From: Goekera deserti
GTDB lineage: Bacteria > Actinomycetota > Actinomycetes > Mycobacteriales > Geodermatophilaceae
NCBI RefSeq assembly: GCF_010685995.1
Contig: NZ_JAAGWK010000009.1
Coordinates: 496,001-560,000 of the forward strand
Length of the DNA stretch: 64,000 nucleotides
Reading direction: 5' to 3'
The notes under the pieces are model-generated. The model worked only from the letters and a program-made list of their open reading frames with translations. It had not been told where the DNA came from and made no database searches. Position numbers and translations under genes: made by a program. Numbering within the stretch: position 1 is the stretch's first letter; each line of letters begins with the position of its first letter. Positions 7,439 to 17,091 of the stretch are shown in pieces.

Positions 7439-10027
7439 ATGCCTCCCCACACCCTCACCCCGGACAGCACCCCCCCGGCCGCCGGTGTGGACGTACCCGA
7501 GAAGCCGACGCTGGACGGCATCGAGGAGAAGTGGACCGCGCGCTGGGCCGAGGTCGACCCGTACGCCTTCGACCGCGCCGCCGCGCTCACCGCCCCGCGC
7601 GAGCAGGTGTACTCGATCGACACCCCGCCGCCCACGGCCAGCGGCTCACTGCACGTGGGGCACGTGTTCAGCTACACGCACACCGACATCGTGGCCCGCT
7701 ACCAGCGGATGCTCGGCAAGCACGTCTTCTACCCGATGGGCTGGGACGACAACGGCCTGCCGACCGAGCGCCGGGTGCAGAACTACTACGGCGTGCGCTG
7801 CGACCCCTCGCTGCCCTACGACGAGGGCTTCCAGCCGCCGGAGAAGCCCGGCAAGGACCAGCTGCCGATCTCCCGGCGCAACTTCGTGGAACTGTGCGAG
7901 CAGCTGACCGCGGTCGACGAGGCGGCGTTCGAGGAGCTGTGGCGCCGGGTCGGGCTGTCGGTGGACTGGTCGAACGTCTACCGCACGATCTCGGCGTCGT
8001 CCCGGGCGACCGCGCAGCGGATGTTCCTGCACAACCTGGCCCGCGGTGAGGCGTACGCGCAGGAGGCGCCCACCCTCTGGGACGTCACCTTCCGCACCGC
8101 CGTGGCCCAGGCCGAGCTGGAGGACCGGGAGCGCCCGGGCGCCTACCACCGCATCTCCTTCCACGGTCCTGCCGGCCCGGTGTTCATCGAGACCACCCGG
8201 CCCGAGCTGCTGCCGGCCTGCGTGGCCCTGGTCGCACACCCCGACGACGAGCGGTACCAGCCGCTGTTCGGCAGCACCGTGCGCACGCCGCTGTTCGACG
8301 TCGAGGTGCCCGTGGTGGCGCACCGGCTGGCCGAGCCGGACAAGGGCTCCGGCATCGCGATGATCTGCACCTTCGGCGACCTCAACGACGTGACGTGGTG
8401 GCGGGAGCTGCAGCTGCCCACCCGGGCGATCGTGGGCTGGGACGGCCGCGTGCTGGCCGACCCGCCGGCGGGTGTGCCGGCCGGGCCGTACGCGGAACTG
8501 GCCGGCAAGACCGCGTTCAGCGCTCAGCAGCGCATCGTGGAGATGCTGCGCGAGTCCGGTGACCTGGACGGCGACCCGCGGCCGATCACCCACCAGGTGA
8601 AGTTCTTCGAGAAGGGCGAGCGCCCGCTGGAGATCGTCACCACCCGGCAGTGGTACATCCGCAACGGCGGCCGGGACGCCGACACCCGGGCGGCGCTGGT
8701 GGCCCGCGGCCGGGAGATCCACTGGGTGCCCGAGCACATGCGGCACCGCTACGAGAACTGGGTGGAGGGCCTCAACGGCGACTGGCTGATCAGCCGGCAG
8801 CGCTTCTTCGGGGTGCCCTTCCCGGTCTGGTACCCGCTCGACGAGGCCGGCGAGCCGGTGTTCGACCAGCCGATTCTGGCGCCCGAGGAGTCACTGCCGG
8901 TCGACCCCTCCTCCGACGTGCCGGCGGGCTACACCGAGGAGCAGCGGGGCGTGCCGGGCGGCTTCGCGGCCGACCCGGACGTGATGGACACCTGGGCGAC
9001 GTCGTCGCTGTCGCCGCAGGTGGCCTCGGGCTGGGACACCGACCCGGAGCTGTTCGCCCACGTGTTCCCGATGGACCTGCGCCCCCAGGCCCACGACATC
9101 ATCCGCACCTGGCTGTTCTCCACCGTGGTGCGCTCGCACTACGAGTTCGGCGCCGTGCCGTGGTCGCACGCCGCGATCTCCGGCTTCGTCGTCGACCCGG
9201 ACCGCAAGAAGATGAGCAAGTCCAAGGGCAACGCGACGACGCCGATCGACGTGCTGGAGAAGTACGGCACCGACGCGGTGCGCTGGCGGGCCGCCGGTGC
9301 CCGCCCGGGCGCGGACTCGCCCTTCGACGAGGCGCAGATGAAGGTCGGCCGGCGGCTGGCGATCAAGCTGCTGAACGTGGGCAAGTTCGTGCTGGGGCTG
9401 GGCGCCTCGGCGTCGTCGTCGGCGGACCTGGTGACCGAGCCGCTGGACCAGGCGCTGCTGGCCCGGCTGGGCGTGGTGGTGGCCGAGGCGACCGCCGCGC
9501 TGGACGCCTACAACTACACCCGGGCCCTGGAGGTGACCGAGGCCTTCTTCTGGCAGTTCTGCGACGACCACGTGGAGCTGGTCAAGACCCGGGCCTACGG
9601 GTCGGACGAGGCCGCGGCGTCCGCGCAGGCCGCGCTGGCCCTGGCGCTGTCGGTGCAGCTGCGGCTGTTCGCCCCGGTGCTGCCGTTCGTCACCGAGGAG
9701 GTGTGGAGCTGGTGGCAGACCGGCTCGGTGCACCGCGCCCCGTGGCCGGTGGCCGGTGAGCTGCCGTCCGGTGGCGACCCGGCGGTGCTGCTGGCCGCCG
9801 CCGAGACGCTGGCCGCGGTCCGCAAGGCGAAGTCCGAGGCCCAGGTGTCGATGCGGGCCGACGTCGCCACCGCCACCGTGCACGCCCCGGCCGACCGGGT
9901 GCCCCTGGTCGAGGCGGCCCGTGTCGACCTGGAGAACGCCGGCCGGATCGCGACGCTGTCCGTCGTCCCGGGTGACGGCCCGTTGACCGTGGACGTCGAG
10001 CTCGCCGAGACCCCGCCCGACGCCTGA
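7439..10027 (+). CDS. valS: Valyl-tRNA synthetase
   Basis: An 862-aa class I aminoacyl-tRNA synthetase that charges tRNA-Val with valine and edits misactivated threonine. The HIGH box appears as HVGH (residues 72-75, in GSLHVGHVFSYTHTD) and the KMSKS box as KKMSKSKGN near residue 590. The sequence WDDNGLPTERRVQNYYGVRC and the absence of a long C-terminal coiled-coil arm resemble the archaeal/Rickettsia-like (type 2) ValS rather than the E. coli type. The ATG at 7439 is chosen because a TAGGAT -10 box suggests a leaderless start there; the in-frame ATG at 7430 is the alternative. It is transcribed rightward, divergent from folC. Confidence 0.96.
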   Translation: MPPHTLTPDSTPPAAGVDVPEKPTLDGIEEKWTARWAEVDPYAFDRAAALTAPREQVYSIDTPPPTASGSLHVGHVFSYTHTDIVARYQRMLGKHVFYPMGWDDNGLPTERRVQNYYGVRCDPSLPYDEGFQPPEKPGKDQLPISRRNFVELCEQLTAVDEAAFEELWRRVGLSVDWSNVYRTISASSRATAQRMFLHNLARGEAYAQEAPTLWDVTFRTAVAQAELEDRERPGAYHRISFHGPAGPVFIETTRPELLPACVALVAHPDDERYQPLFGSTVRTPLFDVEVPVVAHRLAEPDKGSGIAMICTFGDLNDVTWWRELQLPTRAIVGWDGRVLADPPAGVPAGPYAELAGKTAFSAQQRIVEMLRESGDLDGDPRPITHQVKFFEKGERPLEIVTTRQWYIRNGGRDADTRAALVARGREIHWVPEHMRHRYENWVEGLNGDWLISRQRFFGVPFPVWYPLDEAGEPVFDQPILAPEESLPVDPSSDVPAGYTEEQRGVPGGFAADPDVMDTWATSSLSPQVASGWDTDPELFAHVFPMDLRPQAHDIIRTWLFSTVVRSHYEFGAVPWSHAAISGFVVDPDRKKMSKSKGNATTPIDVLEKYGTDAVRWRAAGARPGADSPFDEAQMKVGRRLAIKLLNVGKFVLGLGASASSSADLVTEPLDQALLARLGVVVAEATAALDAYNYTRALEVTEAFFWQFCDDHVELVKTRAYGSDEAAASAQAALALALSVQLRLFAPVLPFVTEEVWSWWQTGSVHRAPWPVAGELPSGGDPAVLLAAAETLAAVRKAKSEAQVSMRADVATATVHAPADRVPLVEAARVDLENAGRIATLSVVPGDGPLTVDVELAETPPDA

Positions 10028-11004
10028 CCGCCCGGCCGCGGCCCGTGCCGGCGGACCGGCTGCCGCTCCCGCCCCGTGCCGGGGGCGTCGCGCCGGGACG
10101 CCGGTCGGTTCGGGAGTCGGGCCAGTGGCCCGTGGTCGGCCAGGAGTGCCCCGCGCCTGGCCGATGGCGGGCCACTGCCACGGGTGGTGGCCGACGAGTG
10201 GTGGCCGGGTGTGCGGCCGTCGGGTCAGCGCCTGCGCTGGTGCGTCACCTGATCCCCTCTGGGTCCGCAGCAGTGGCCCCTGGCCGGCCAGGAGCGCCCC
10301 GCGCCTGGCCGGCGTGGGGCCAGTGCCGGCGGGTGGAGGCCAGCGAGTGCGGCTACCGAGGGCAGTGCCTGCCTGGAGCGTCACCTGATCCCCGCTCGCT
10401 CCGCGGCAGTGGCCCCCTGTGAGCCAGGAACGCCCCGCGCCTGGCCGTCGGCGGGCCACCGCCGGTGGAAGGTCACTGGCGATGCGACTACCGGGCACTG
10501 GCTGGCGCCGGGCCTCGTCACGAGATCTCAGCTGGGTCATCGGCATTGGCCCGCGGCGGGCCAGTAGCGCCCGATCTCTGGCCGACGGCGGGCCAGTGCT
10601 GGTGAGGCGAGCGCCGCATGTCGACGGGTGAGCGCCAGGGGCGCCGGGCGCGCCGACCGCCCCGTGGCGGGATCCTGGCCTCAGCCCGCTCCGGAGTCGG
10701 CAGCAGTGACCCGTGGTCGGCCGGAAGTGACCCGCTCGTGGCTGTTGGCGGGCCACTGCCGGTGCTGGTCGCCGGCGAGCGAGAGGCTGCGCGGGGCAGC
10801 GGAGCGGGGCAACGCAAGTCGGCGGCGTAGGTCGGCGGCGTAGGGCGCTCGGGTCGGGCGCGATCGAGGTGACCCGGTCGTCGCGGGGGCATCTGCCCTC
10901 GGCCGGCCAGATGCGTCACCGGAGCGGCTGCGGGACGGTCCCTGCCTCCGGTTGTCCACAGGTTGCTGGGCCGTCCCCCACGAGGTGGGCCTGAGGGTCA
11001 GGGT
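10028..11004. repeat. Noncoding region with five 55-bp palindromic repeats (group 1)
   Basis: No convincing gene is seen in this 977-bp stretch. It holds five imperfect palindromes, each exactly 55 bp: 10123-10177, 10271-10325, 10407-10461, 10544-10598 and 10704-10758. Each begins CANTGRCCC or a close variant and ends GGGCCANYG. Most have a second, symmetric inner arm (GGCCAGG at offset 15-21, CCTGGCC at offset 33-39 in the first copy; a 10-bp inner stem GCCGGCCAGG/CCTGGCCGGC in the second). The flanks also repeat: GTCACCTGATCCC occurs near 10245 and 10380. This suggests tandem duplication of a unit of about 137 bp. A smaller inverted repeat, GCATCTG/CAGATGC, lies at 10889-10914. A single DnaA-box-like TTGTCCACA is at 10952-10960. 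Confidence 0.8.
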
Positions 11005-11925
11005 GTGGGCGTGCATGACGTCTCAGCTCTCGTCCGCCCGCGCGGGGCAGTGCGCACTGCCGAGCTCACCGATGTGACCAGCCCGCGCAGCGTCGGACGG
11101 TGGCTGGCCGCTGGGGAGCTGGTGCGACTGCACCCGGGTTGGGTCACCGTCCCGGACCTGGCCGCGGACTGGCAGGTGCGTGCTCGGGCCGCTGTCGGTT
11201 ACACCGCGGGCCTGCTCAGTCACGGCACCGCACTGACCGCCCACGGCCTGCGCCCACCGGACGCGGCCCCGCTGCACGTCACGGTCGCCCCGAGCAGGCG
11301 GGTCCGCTCGGGGCCCGGTCTCGTCGTGCACCGGACCGTCCGGCCGCCACGGGGACTGCTCGTCCAGGGCCTGCCCACCACGCCCGTCGAGCGGGCACTC
11401 GTCGAGGCGTGGGGCGCTGCCTGCTCGGCCGGGCGACTCCCCCGCGAGGTGGACGACGTACGGGCGGCGCTCCTGGAGGCGACGCGCGACCGCTACGCCC
11501 ACGTAGCGCTCATCGAGGAAGAGTGGACGGCGCGTCCGGAGCTGCCGGGCCGCGCCGAGCTGGGCGTCCTGCTCGGCCTGGTGCGGCGCGGGTGCCAGAG
11601 CCCACTGGAGCTGTACGGCGTGGTGCACGTGTTCGACCGGCTGACGGTCCCGGCGCCCCGGCAGCAGGTGCCGGTGGACGTGGGCGGACGGCGGTACGTG
11701 CTCGACGCCGCATGGGAGGACGTGAAGCTGGCCGTCGAGCTGGACGGCGCCGCGTTCCACGGCAGCCGTGAGCAGCGGGAGCGGGACCTGCGCCGCGACG
11801 CGGGGCTGGCGGCCGCAGGTTGGTTGGTCATCCGCTTCAGCCACCACCGGCTCACCACGGAGCCGGACGCGTGCCGCGCCGAGATCGAGGCCGCCTGGCG
11901 CGCTCGCCGTCACCTGCTCGGCTGA
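11005..11925 (+). CDS. DUF559-type protein: AbiEi-like winged helix plus Vsr-like nuclease domain
   Basis: A 306-aa protein with two parts. The N-terminal half (VSALVRPRGAVRTAELTD...RSVGRWLAAGELVRLHPGW) resembles the AbiEi/type IV antitoxin winged-helix domain. The C-terminal part is a Vsr/DUF559 restriction-endonuclease-like fold: YVLDAAWEDVKLAVELDG, then FHG, and RRDAGLAAAGWLVIRFSHH, supplying the D...E-x-D pattern expected of a PD-(D/E)xK core. Such proteins are abundant in actinobacteria and their role is not established. The start GTG 11005 has GAGGG 7 nt upstream; GTG 11011 is an alternative. It stands alone, flanked on both sides by arrays of the same 55-bp palindrome. Confidence 0.85.
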   Translation: MGVHDVSALVRPRGAVRTAELTDVTSPRSVGRWLAAGELVRLHPGWVTVPDLAADWQVRARAAVGYTAGLLSHGTALTAHGLRPPDAAPLHVTVAPSRRVRSGPGLVVHRTVRPPRGLLVQGLPTTPVERALVEAWGAACSAGRLPREVDDVRAALLEATRDRYAHVALIEEEWTARPELPGRAELGVLLGLVRRGCQSPLELYGVVHVFDRLTVPAPRQQVPVDVGGRRYVLDAAWEDVKLAVELDGAAFHGSREQRERDLRRDAGLAAAGWLVIRFSHHRLTTEPDACRAEIEAAWRARRHLLG

Positions 11926-12360
11926 CCAGCTTCCCGTGGCCTGCCACGATCACCCCGACCCTGTGACCACTCCTGGCCACCGCCCGCAAACCCGTCCGCG
12001 CGGTCCCGCCGGTCCACCCACGAGAGCACTGGCCCACCACCGGCCACGACCGCGACGGTCTTGGCCTCTCTCGGGCCACTGCTCAGGAACGGTCCGCCGA
12101 CCTCGCCCGCCGACCCAGTGGAGCATCGGCCCGCCACCGGCCACGACCAGCCCAATACTGGCCGCTCGTGGGCCAACCGCTCGGGAAACGCACACCCACC
12201 CCGCGCGAGCCCAGCCCCGGGGGAGCATCGGCCTGCCACCGGCCACCAATCGCCCGCGCGTGGCCGATCCCGGGCCACTGACCCGGACGCGCGGACGCCC
12301 ACCGGCCCCGAGGGGCGCGGCGGGCGTCTGCGTCAGCCCCTGGGGGCCGCGGGTCCGGCG
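11926..12360. repeat. Noncoding region with three more 55-bp palindromic repeats (group 2)
   Basis: No gene is seen between the DUF559 gene and clpX. Three palindromes, again exactly 55 bp, lie at 12027-12081, 12124-12178 and 12226-12280. They share the geometry of group 1: an outer arm CACTGGCCC or CATCGGCCC with GGGCCACTG or GGGCCAACC, and inner arms GGCCA at offset 15-19 and TGGCC at offset 35-39. The sequences between copies are not conserved. The same family therefore sits on both sides of one gene. Confidence 0.78.
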
Positions 12361-13638
12361 TCAGGCGCTCTTCTCGCGACGCTCGCGGGCCGGCTTGCGG
12401 GGCACCAGGGTCGGGGCGACGTGCTCGAGGACGACGTCCCGGGTGATGACGACGCTGGCGACGTCCTCACGGCTGGGCACGTCGTACATCACCGACTGGA
12501 GCACCTCCTCCATGATGGCGCGGAGCCCGCGGGCACCGGTGCCACGGAGGATGGCCTGGTCGGCGATGGCCTCCAGGGCGTCGCTCTCGAACTCCAGTTC
12601 CACCCCGTCGAGCTCGAAGAGCCGGCGGTACTGGCGCACCAGGGCGTTCTTCGGCTCGGTGAGGATGTTGATCAGCGCCTCGCGGTCCAGCTTCTGCACG
12701 CTGGTGATCACCGGGAGCCGGCCGATGAACTCGGGGATCATGCCGAACTTCAGCAGGTCTTCCGGCATGACCTCGGCGAAGGCGTTGGCCTCCTGGATCT
12801 CGGCCTTGCCGCGCACCTCGGCACCGAAGCCGATGCCCTGCTTGCCGATGCGCTGCTCGATGACCTGGTCCAGGCCGGCGAAGGCGCCGCCCACGATGAA
12901 CAGCACGTTGGTGGTGTCGATCTGGATGAACTCCTGGTGCGGGTGCTTGCGGCCACCCTGCGGCGGCACCGAGGCGGTGGTGCCCTCGAGGATCTTCAGC
13001 AGGGCCTGCTGCACGCCCTCGCCGGAGACGTCCCGGGTGATCGACGGGTTCTCGCTCTTCCGGGCGATCTTGTCGACCTCGTCGATGTAGATGATGCCGG
13101 TCTCGGCCCGCTTGACGTCGTAGTCGGCGGCCTGGATCAGCTTCAGCAGGATGTTCTCGACGTCCTCACCGACGTAGCCGGCCTCGGTGAGCGCGGTGGC
13201 GTCGGCGATGGCGAACGGCACGTTGAGCATCCGGGCCAGGGTCTGCGCCAGGTGCGTCTTGCCGCAGCCGGTGGGGCCCATGAGCAGGATGTTCGACTTG
13301 GCGAGCTCGACGCCCTCGTCGCGGCTGCCACGCTCGGCGGCACCGGACTGGATGCGCTTGTAGTGGTTGTAGACGGCGACCGCGAGCGTGCGCTTGGCCT
13401 TGTCCTGGCCGATCACGTACTGCTCGAGGAAGTCGTGGATCTCCTTCGGCTTCGGCAGCTCATCGAACTTGAGATCGGAGGACTCGGAGAGCTCCTCCTC
13501 GATGATCTCGTTGCACAGGTCGATGCACTCGTCGCAGATGTAGACCCCTGGCCCAGCGATGAGCTTCTTGACCTGCTTCTGGCTCTTCCCGCAGAACGAG
13601 CACTTGAGCAGGTCACCGCTCTCACCGATACGTGCCAC
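12361..13638 (-). CDS. clpX: ATP-dependent Clp protease ATP-binding subunit ClpX
   Basis: A 425-aa AAA+ unfoldase that delivers proteins to ClpP. The N-terminal zinc-binding domain has four cysteines (C13, C16, C35, C38). The ATPase part has Walker A GPTGCGKT and Walker [10 protein letters not shown], plus the IGF-type ClpP-docking region ([10 protein letters not shown]). GTG 13638 is chosen because GGAGGT lies 7 nt upstream and the resulting [18 protein letters not shown] matches ClpX N termini; GTG 13653 lacks a ribosome-binding site. It lies 346 bp downstream of the clpP1-clpP2 operon on the same strand and probably has its own promoter. Confidence 0.97.
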   Translation of the reverse strand: MARIGESGDLLKCSFCGKSQKQVKKLIAGPGVYICDECIDLCNEIIEEELSESSDLKFDELPKPKEIHDFLEQYVIGQDKAKRTLAVAVYNHYKRIQSGAAERGSRDEGVELAKSNILLMGPTGCGKTHLAQTLARMLNVPFAIADATALTEAGYVGEDVENILLKLIQAADYDVKRAETGIIYIDEVDKIARKSENPSITRDVSGEGVQQALLKILEGTTASVPPQGGRKHPHQEFIQIDTTNVLFIVGGAFAGLDQVIEQRIGKQGIGFGAEVRGKAEIQEANAFAEVMPEDLLKFGMIPEFIGRLPVITSVQKLDREALINILTEPKNALVRQYRRLFELDGVELEFESDALEAIADQAILRGTGARGLRAIMEEVLQSVMYDVPSREDVASVVITRDVVLEHVAPTLVPRKPARERREKSA

Positions 13639-13984
13639 CTGGCTGACCTCCACCTCGGATCGGGCTGCTGCGTGGTGCAGGCCCGCTGTGCTCTCGTCCT
13701 CACCCCGCGTGTGCCGTCCGCCATGTGGGCGCCGGCTGCGTCCCCCACCTCTGACGGTGCGGGGGTCGGGCGTCCGTCGAACGTACCGGCCCCCACCGAC
13801 GCTTCCGGGCAGTGACGCACCCTCGCGCGGCGGTCATTTCGGGTCGTTCCGGTCCGTCTGGCGACGGCCCGTGGTCATGCGGTGACGGTACGGGCCAGAG
13901 GGGCTCTGGTGCACCCCCCTGGCCCGCTGCCCCCCGCGGAGCCCCACCCCGAGGTACGGGGGGTGGGAAGCGAGGGGCCCTTCG
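13639..13984 (-). other. Intergenic region between clpP2 and clpX
   Basis: 346 bp without a gene. It contains the clpP2 terminator candidate (13943-13967) and a second small hairpin, CCAGAG-ggg-CTCTGG at 13895-13909. The remainder must contain the clpX promoter; I could not assign -10/-35 boxes with confidence. Confidence 0.5.
13943..13967 (-). terminator. Terminator candidate of the clpP1-clpP2 operon
   Basis: CCCACCCC (13943-13950) pairs with GGGGTGGG (13960-13967), starting about 18 nt after the clpP2 stop. It is GC-rich without a strong U-tract. Confidence 0.5.
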
Positions 13985-14623
13985 TCAGGCCGGCGGCGGC
14001 GGCAGCGCGTTGAGCTTCCGGCTGGAGATGACCTCGTCCACGATGCCGTAGGCCTTGGCCTGCTCGGCGGTCATGATCTTGTCGCGCTCGATGTCCAGGC
14101 GGACCTGCTCCTGGGGCTGGCCGGTGTGCCGGGCCAGCATCATCTCCAGCAGCACGCGCATGCGCTCGATCTCGTTGGCGTGGATCTCCAGGTCGGAGAC
14201 CTGACCACCGGACTCACCCGAGGGCTGGTGGATCAGCACCCGCGAGTACGGCAGCGCCAGGCGCTTGCCCGGCGTCCCGGCCGCGAGCAGGACAGCGGCC
14301 GCGGAGGCCGCCTGGCCCATGCAGACGGTCTGGATGTCGGGCCGGACGAACATCATCGTGTCGTAGATCGCCGTCAGCGCGGTGAACGAGCCACCGGGCG
14401 AGTTGATGTACATGGTGATGTCACGGTCGGGGTCGTTGGACTCCAGCGTGATCAGCTGGGCCATGACGTCGTTGGCGGACGCGTCGTCGACCTGCACCCC
14501 GAGGAAGATGATGCGCTCCTCGAAGAGCTTGTTGTAGGGGTTGGACTCCTTCATGCCGTAGCTCGTGCGCTCCACGAAGGAGGGCAGGATGTAGCGGCTG
14601 GAAGGCATCTGGAAGTCGCTCAT
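13985..14623 (-). CDS. clpP2: ATP-dependent Clp protease proteolytic subunit ClpP2
   Basis: A 212-aa serine protease subunit. It matches the ClpP2 type of actinobacteria ([35 protein letters not shown]), which forms the mixed ClpP1P2 tetradecamer and docks ClpX/ClpC. Catalytic triad: S107 (GQAASAAAV), H132 (LIHQPSG) and D181 (ERDKIMTA). The ATG at 14623 has GGAG 8 nt upstream and follows the clpP1 stop by 2 nt, so the two subunits are translated together. A GTG at 14629 overlaps the clpP1 stop but lacks ribosome-binding spacing. Confidence 0.97.
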   Translation of the reverse strand: MSDFQMPSSRYILPSFVERTSYGMKESNPYNKLFEERIIFLGVQVDDASANDVMAQLITLESNDPDRDITMYINSPGGSFTALTAIYDTMMFVRPDIQTVCMGQAASAAAVLLAAGTPGKRLALPYSRVLIHQPSGESGGQVSDLEIHANEIERMRVLLEMMLARHTGQPQEQVRLDIERDKIMTAEQAKAYGIVDEVISSRKLNALPPPPA

Positions 14624-14625
14624 CG

Positions 14626-15276
14626 TCACTTCTCCGGTCCGTCGGTGACCGGGTTGTCGGTCGAGGTCATGCTGTCCGCGCGGGTGACCACGTGGTCGAC
14701 GAATCCGTACTCCAGCGCCTCCTGGGCGGTGAACCAGCGGTCGCGGTCGGAGTCCTTCTCGATCTGCTCCACGGTCTGGCCGGTGAACTGCGCCTGGAGC
14801 TCGTTGAGCTGCTTCTTGGTGTTCTTGAACAGCTGCGCCTGGATCGCGATGTCGGAGGCGGTGCCGCCGACGCCGGCCGAGGGCTGGTGCATGAGGATCC
14901 GGGCGTGCGGCAGCGCGTAACGCTTGCCGGGGGTGCCCGCGGTGAGCAGGAACTGCCCCATCGAGGCGGCGAGGCCCATCGTGTAGGTGGCGACGTCGCA
15001 GTCGATGAACTGCATCGTGTCGAAGATGGCCATGCCGGCCGTGACCGAGCCACCGGGCGAGTTGATGTACAGGTGGATGTCGCGCTTGGGGTCCTCGGCG
15101 GACAGCAGCAGCATCTGGGCGGCGAGCTGGTTGGCGATGACGTCGTCGACCTGGCTGCCCAGGAAGATGATGCGCTCGCGCAGCAGGCGCTCGTAGACGG
15201 AGTCGTTGAGGTTCATCATGCCGCCGCCGCCACGCATCAGCGGGGAGCTCGGGGTGATGAGATCAGGGGTGCTCAC
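14626..15276 (-). CDS. clpP1: ATP-dependent Clp protease proteolytic subunit ClpP1
   Basis: A 216-aa ClpP subunit of the actinobacterial ClpP1 type ([17 protein letters not shown]), first gene of the clpP1-clpP2 operon. Catalytic residues are S105 (GLAASMGQF), H130 (ILMHQPSAG) and D179 (SDRDRWFTA). The N terminus has a Gly/Met-rich segment (MRGGGGMMN) that would be a removable propeptide, in line with processing known for this family. Start GTG 15276 has GGAGGT 10 nt upstream. It is preceded by 278 bp containing the operon promoter and the tig terminator. Confidence 0.97.
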   Translation of the reverse strand: MSTPDLITPSSPLMRGGGGMMNLNDSVYERLLRERIIFLGSQVDDVIANQLAAQMLLLSAEDPKRDIHLYINSPGGSVTAGMAIFDTMQFIDCDVATYTMGLAASMGQFLLTAGTPGKRYALPHARILMHQPSAGVGGTASDIAIQAQLFKNTKKQLNELQAQFTGQTVEQIEKDSDRDRWFTAQEALEYGFVDHVVTRADSMTSTDNPVTDGPEK

Positions 15277-15496
15277 GGGTGTGGTGACCTCCGTAGGACT
15301 GCTGGGCAGTCGGTCTCGTGGAACGGGTGGGTCGGTGGTGCGGACCTGCTGCCGCCGACGCCTCCGCCGGCGCTCCGGCGGGGGCCTCTCGGTGTCACGA
15401 CGACCCTAACGCGCGCACCGACGACACCACTCCCGTACCGGGCGGTGTTCGCCGTGGGCGCAGCAGCGCCCCCGGCCGGCCGGTCCCGGACACGAC

Positions 15497-15535
15497 GACG
15501 CCGCCTGCCCCCGGGGTGCGGGGACAGGCGGCGTC
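15497..15535 (-). terminator. Strong terminator after tig
   Basis: A 16-bp stem with one mismatch (GACGCCGCCTG-C-CCCC at 15497-15512 against 15520-15535), starting 20 nt after the tig stop. Confidence 0.7.
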
Positions 15536-15554
15536 GGGTGCTGCGAGGGGCTGA

Positions 15555-16994
15555 TCAGGCCTTGGCGTCGGCCTCGGGAGCGTCGGCCTCGGGAGCGTGT
15601 CGTCGACCACCAGCCTCGACCTCGATGGTCTCGGCGGCGTCGTCCTCGACGGCCGGTGCGGCTGCGCGGGTGGTGGTCCCGCGCAGCGCCTCGAGGTCGA
15701 CGGTGGCGCCGGAGGCGTCGGTGATCGTGGTCTGCTCCAGCAGCTGGGCCAGCGCCTTGGTGCGGCGCACGTCGGCGACGAAGTCGGCGATGTTGTTGCC
15801 CTGCTGCAGCTGCTGCGCGTACTGCTCCGGGCTCATCCGGTTGCGCTGGGCCTGGGCCATGATCTGCGCCGAGAGGTCGTCGTTGTCGACGGTGACCTCG
15901 CGGGCGTCGGCGATGGCGTCGAGCAGGAACTGCGTGCGGACGGCGTTCTCGATGTTGCTGCGCATCTCCGCGTCGTAGTCCTCGCGGTTCTGCCCACCGG
16001 TCATCTCCAGGTAGGTGTCCCAGTCCATGCCGGCCTGCTTGAGCTCGCGCTCCATGGCCTCGTTGCGCCAGGCGAGCTCGCGCTCGACCATGCCCTCGGG
16101 CAGCGCGACGTCGGTGGAGGCGAGCAGGTGCTCGACCAGCTTGTCGCGGGCCTGGGCGCCCTGCTGCAGGACCTTGCCGCGGGACAGCCGGCTGCGGACG
16201 TCGGCGCGCAGCTCCTCGAGGGTGTCGAACTCGCTCGCGGTGGACGCGAAGTCGTCGTCGAGCTCGGGGAGGTCCTTGACCTTGACCGAGCGGACGGTGA
16301 CCTCGACGTCGGCGGACTCGCCGGCGTGCTCGCCGTTCAGCAGCTCGGTGGAGAAGGTCGCCGACTCGTCGACGGACAGGCCGCGGACGGCGTCGTCCAG
16401 ACCGGCCATCAGCTGGCCGGAGCCGACCTCGTAGGACATGCCGCTGGTGGTGCCGTCCTCCAGCACCTCGCCGTCCAGCGAGGCCGCGAGGTCGATGGAG
16501 ACGAAGTCGCCGTCCTGGGCGGCCCGCTCGACGCCGGTGAGCATGGCGAAGCGCTCGCGCATCACGCCGATCTGCTCGTCGATGTCGGAGTCGCTCACCT
16601 CGACGTCGTCGACGGTCACGGCCAGGTCGTCCAGCGGGGGCACCTCGACGGTCGGGGCGACGTCGACCTCGGCGGTGAAGGCGAGGATGTCGCCGTCGTC
16701 CAGCCGGGTGACCTCGACCTCGGGCTGGCCCAGCACGCGCACCTGGTTCTCCCGGACGACCTCGGAGTAGACCTCGGGGACGGCGTGCTGCACGACCTGC
16801 TCGAGGACGACAGGACGGCCCACGCGCTGGTCGATGATGCGGTTGGGCACCTTGCCGGGCCGGAAGCCGGGGACCTTGACCTGCCGACCGAGCTCCTTGT
16901 AGACCTCGCCGAAGGCATGGTCCAGGTCGCCCCACGGCACCTCGATGGCGAGCCGGACCCGGGTCGGGCCCAGGTTCTCGATGGTGCTCTTCAC
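15555..16994 (-). CDS. tig: Trigger factor (ribosome-associated chaperone/PPIase)
   Basis: A 479-aa chaperone that meets nascent chains at the ribosome exit tunnel. The ribosome-binding signature GFRPGKVP is at residues 43-50. A FKBP-type PPIase domain follows at about 155-245 (DGDFVSIDLAASLDGE, SGQLMAGLDDAVRGL), then the helical C-terminal arm domain. The tail is acidic and contains the repeat APEADAPEADA, which is common in actinobacterial trigger factors. Start GTG 16994 has GAGGAG 9 nt upstream. It lies directly upstream of the clpP operon on the same strand, a conserved order, and has its own terminator. Confidence 0.96.
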   Translation of the reverse strand: MKSTIENLGPTRVRLAIEVPWGDLDHAFGEVYKELGRQVKVPGFRPGKVPNRIIDQRVGRPVVLEQVVQHAVPEVYSEVVRENQVRVLGQPEVEVTRLDDGDILAFTAEVDVAPTVEVPPLDDLAVTVDDVEVSDSDIDEQIGVMRERFAMLTGVERAAQDGDFVSIDLAASLDGEVLEDGTTSGMSYEVGSGQLMAGLDDAVRGLSVDESATFSTELLNGEHAGESADVEVTVRSVKVKDLPELDDDFASTASEFDTLEELRADVRSRLSRGKVLQQGAQARDKLVEHLLASTDVALPEGMVERELAWRNEAMERELKQAGMDWDTYLEMTGGQNREDYDAEMRSNIENAVRTQFLLDAIADAREVTVDNDDLSAQIMAQAQRNRMSPEQYAQQLQQGNNIADFVADVRRTKALAQLLEQTTITDASGATVDLEALRGTTTRAAAPAVEDDAAETIEVEAGGRRHAPEADAPEADAKA

Positions 16995-17091
16995 AGCGCA
17001 GTGCTCCTCAGGTGCGAGATCAGGTGGACACGGACGTCGTGCCAGGCGCCGTCCGCTCGTGCCCGCGAGTGTTCCAGACCTCGCGGCAGTG

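Noticed and set aside
10952-10960. Replication origin
   Set aside because: Only a single DnaA-box-like sequence, with no dnaA/dnaN/gyr genes or box cluster.
10123-12280. CRISPR array
   Set aside because: The 55-bp repeats are too divergent, their spacing is irregular (42-105 bp), repeated flanks occur, and no cas genes are present.
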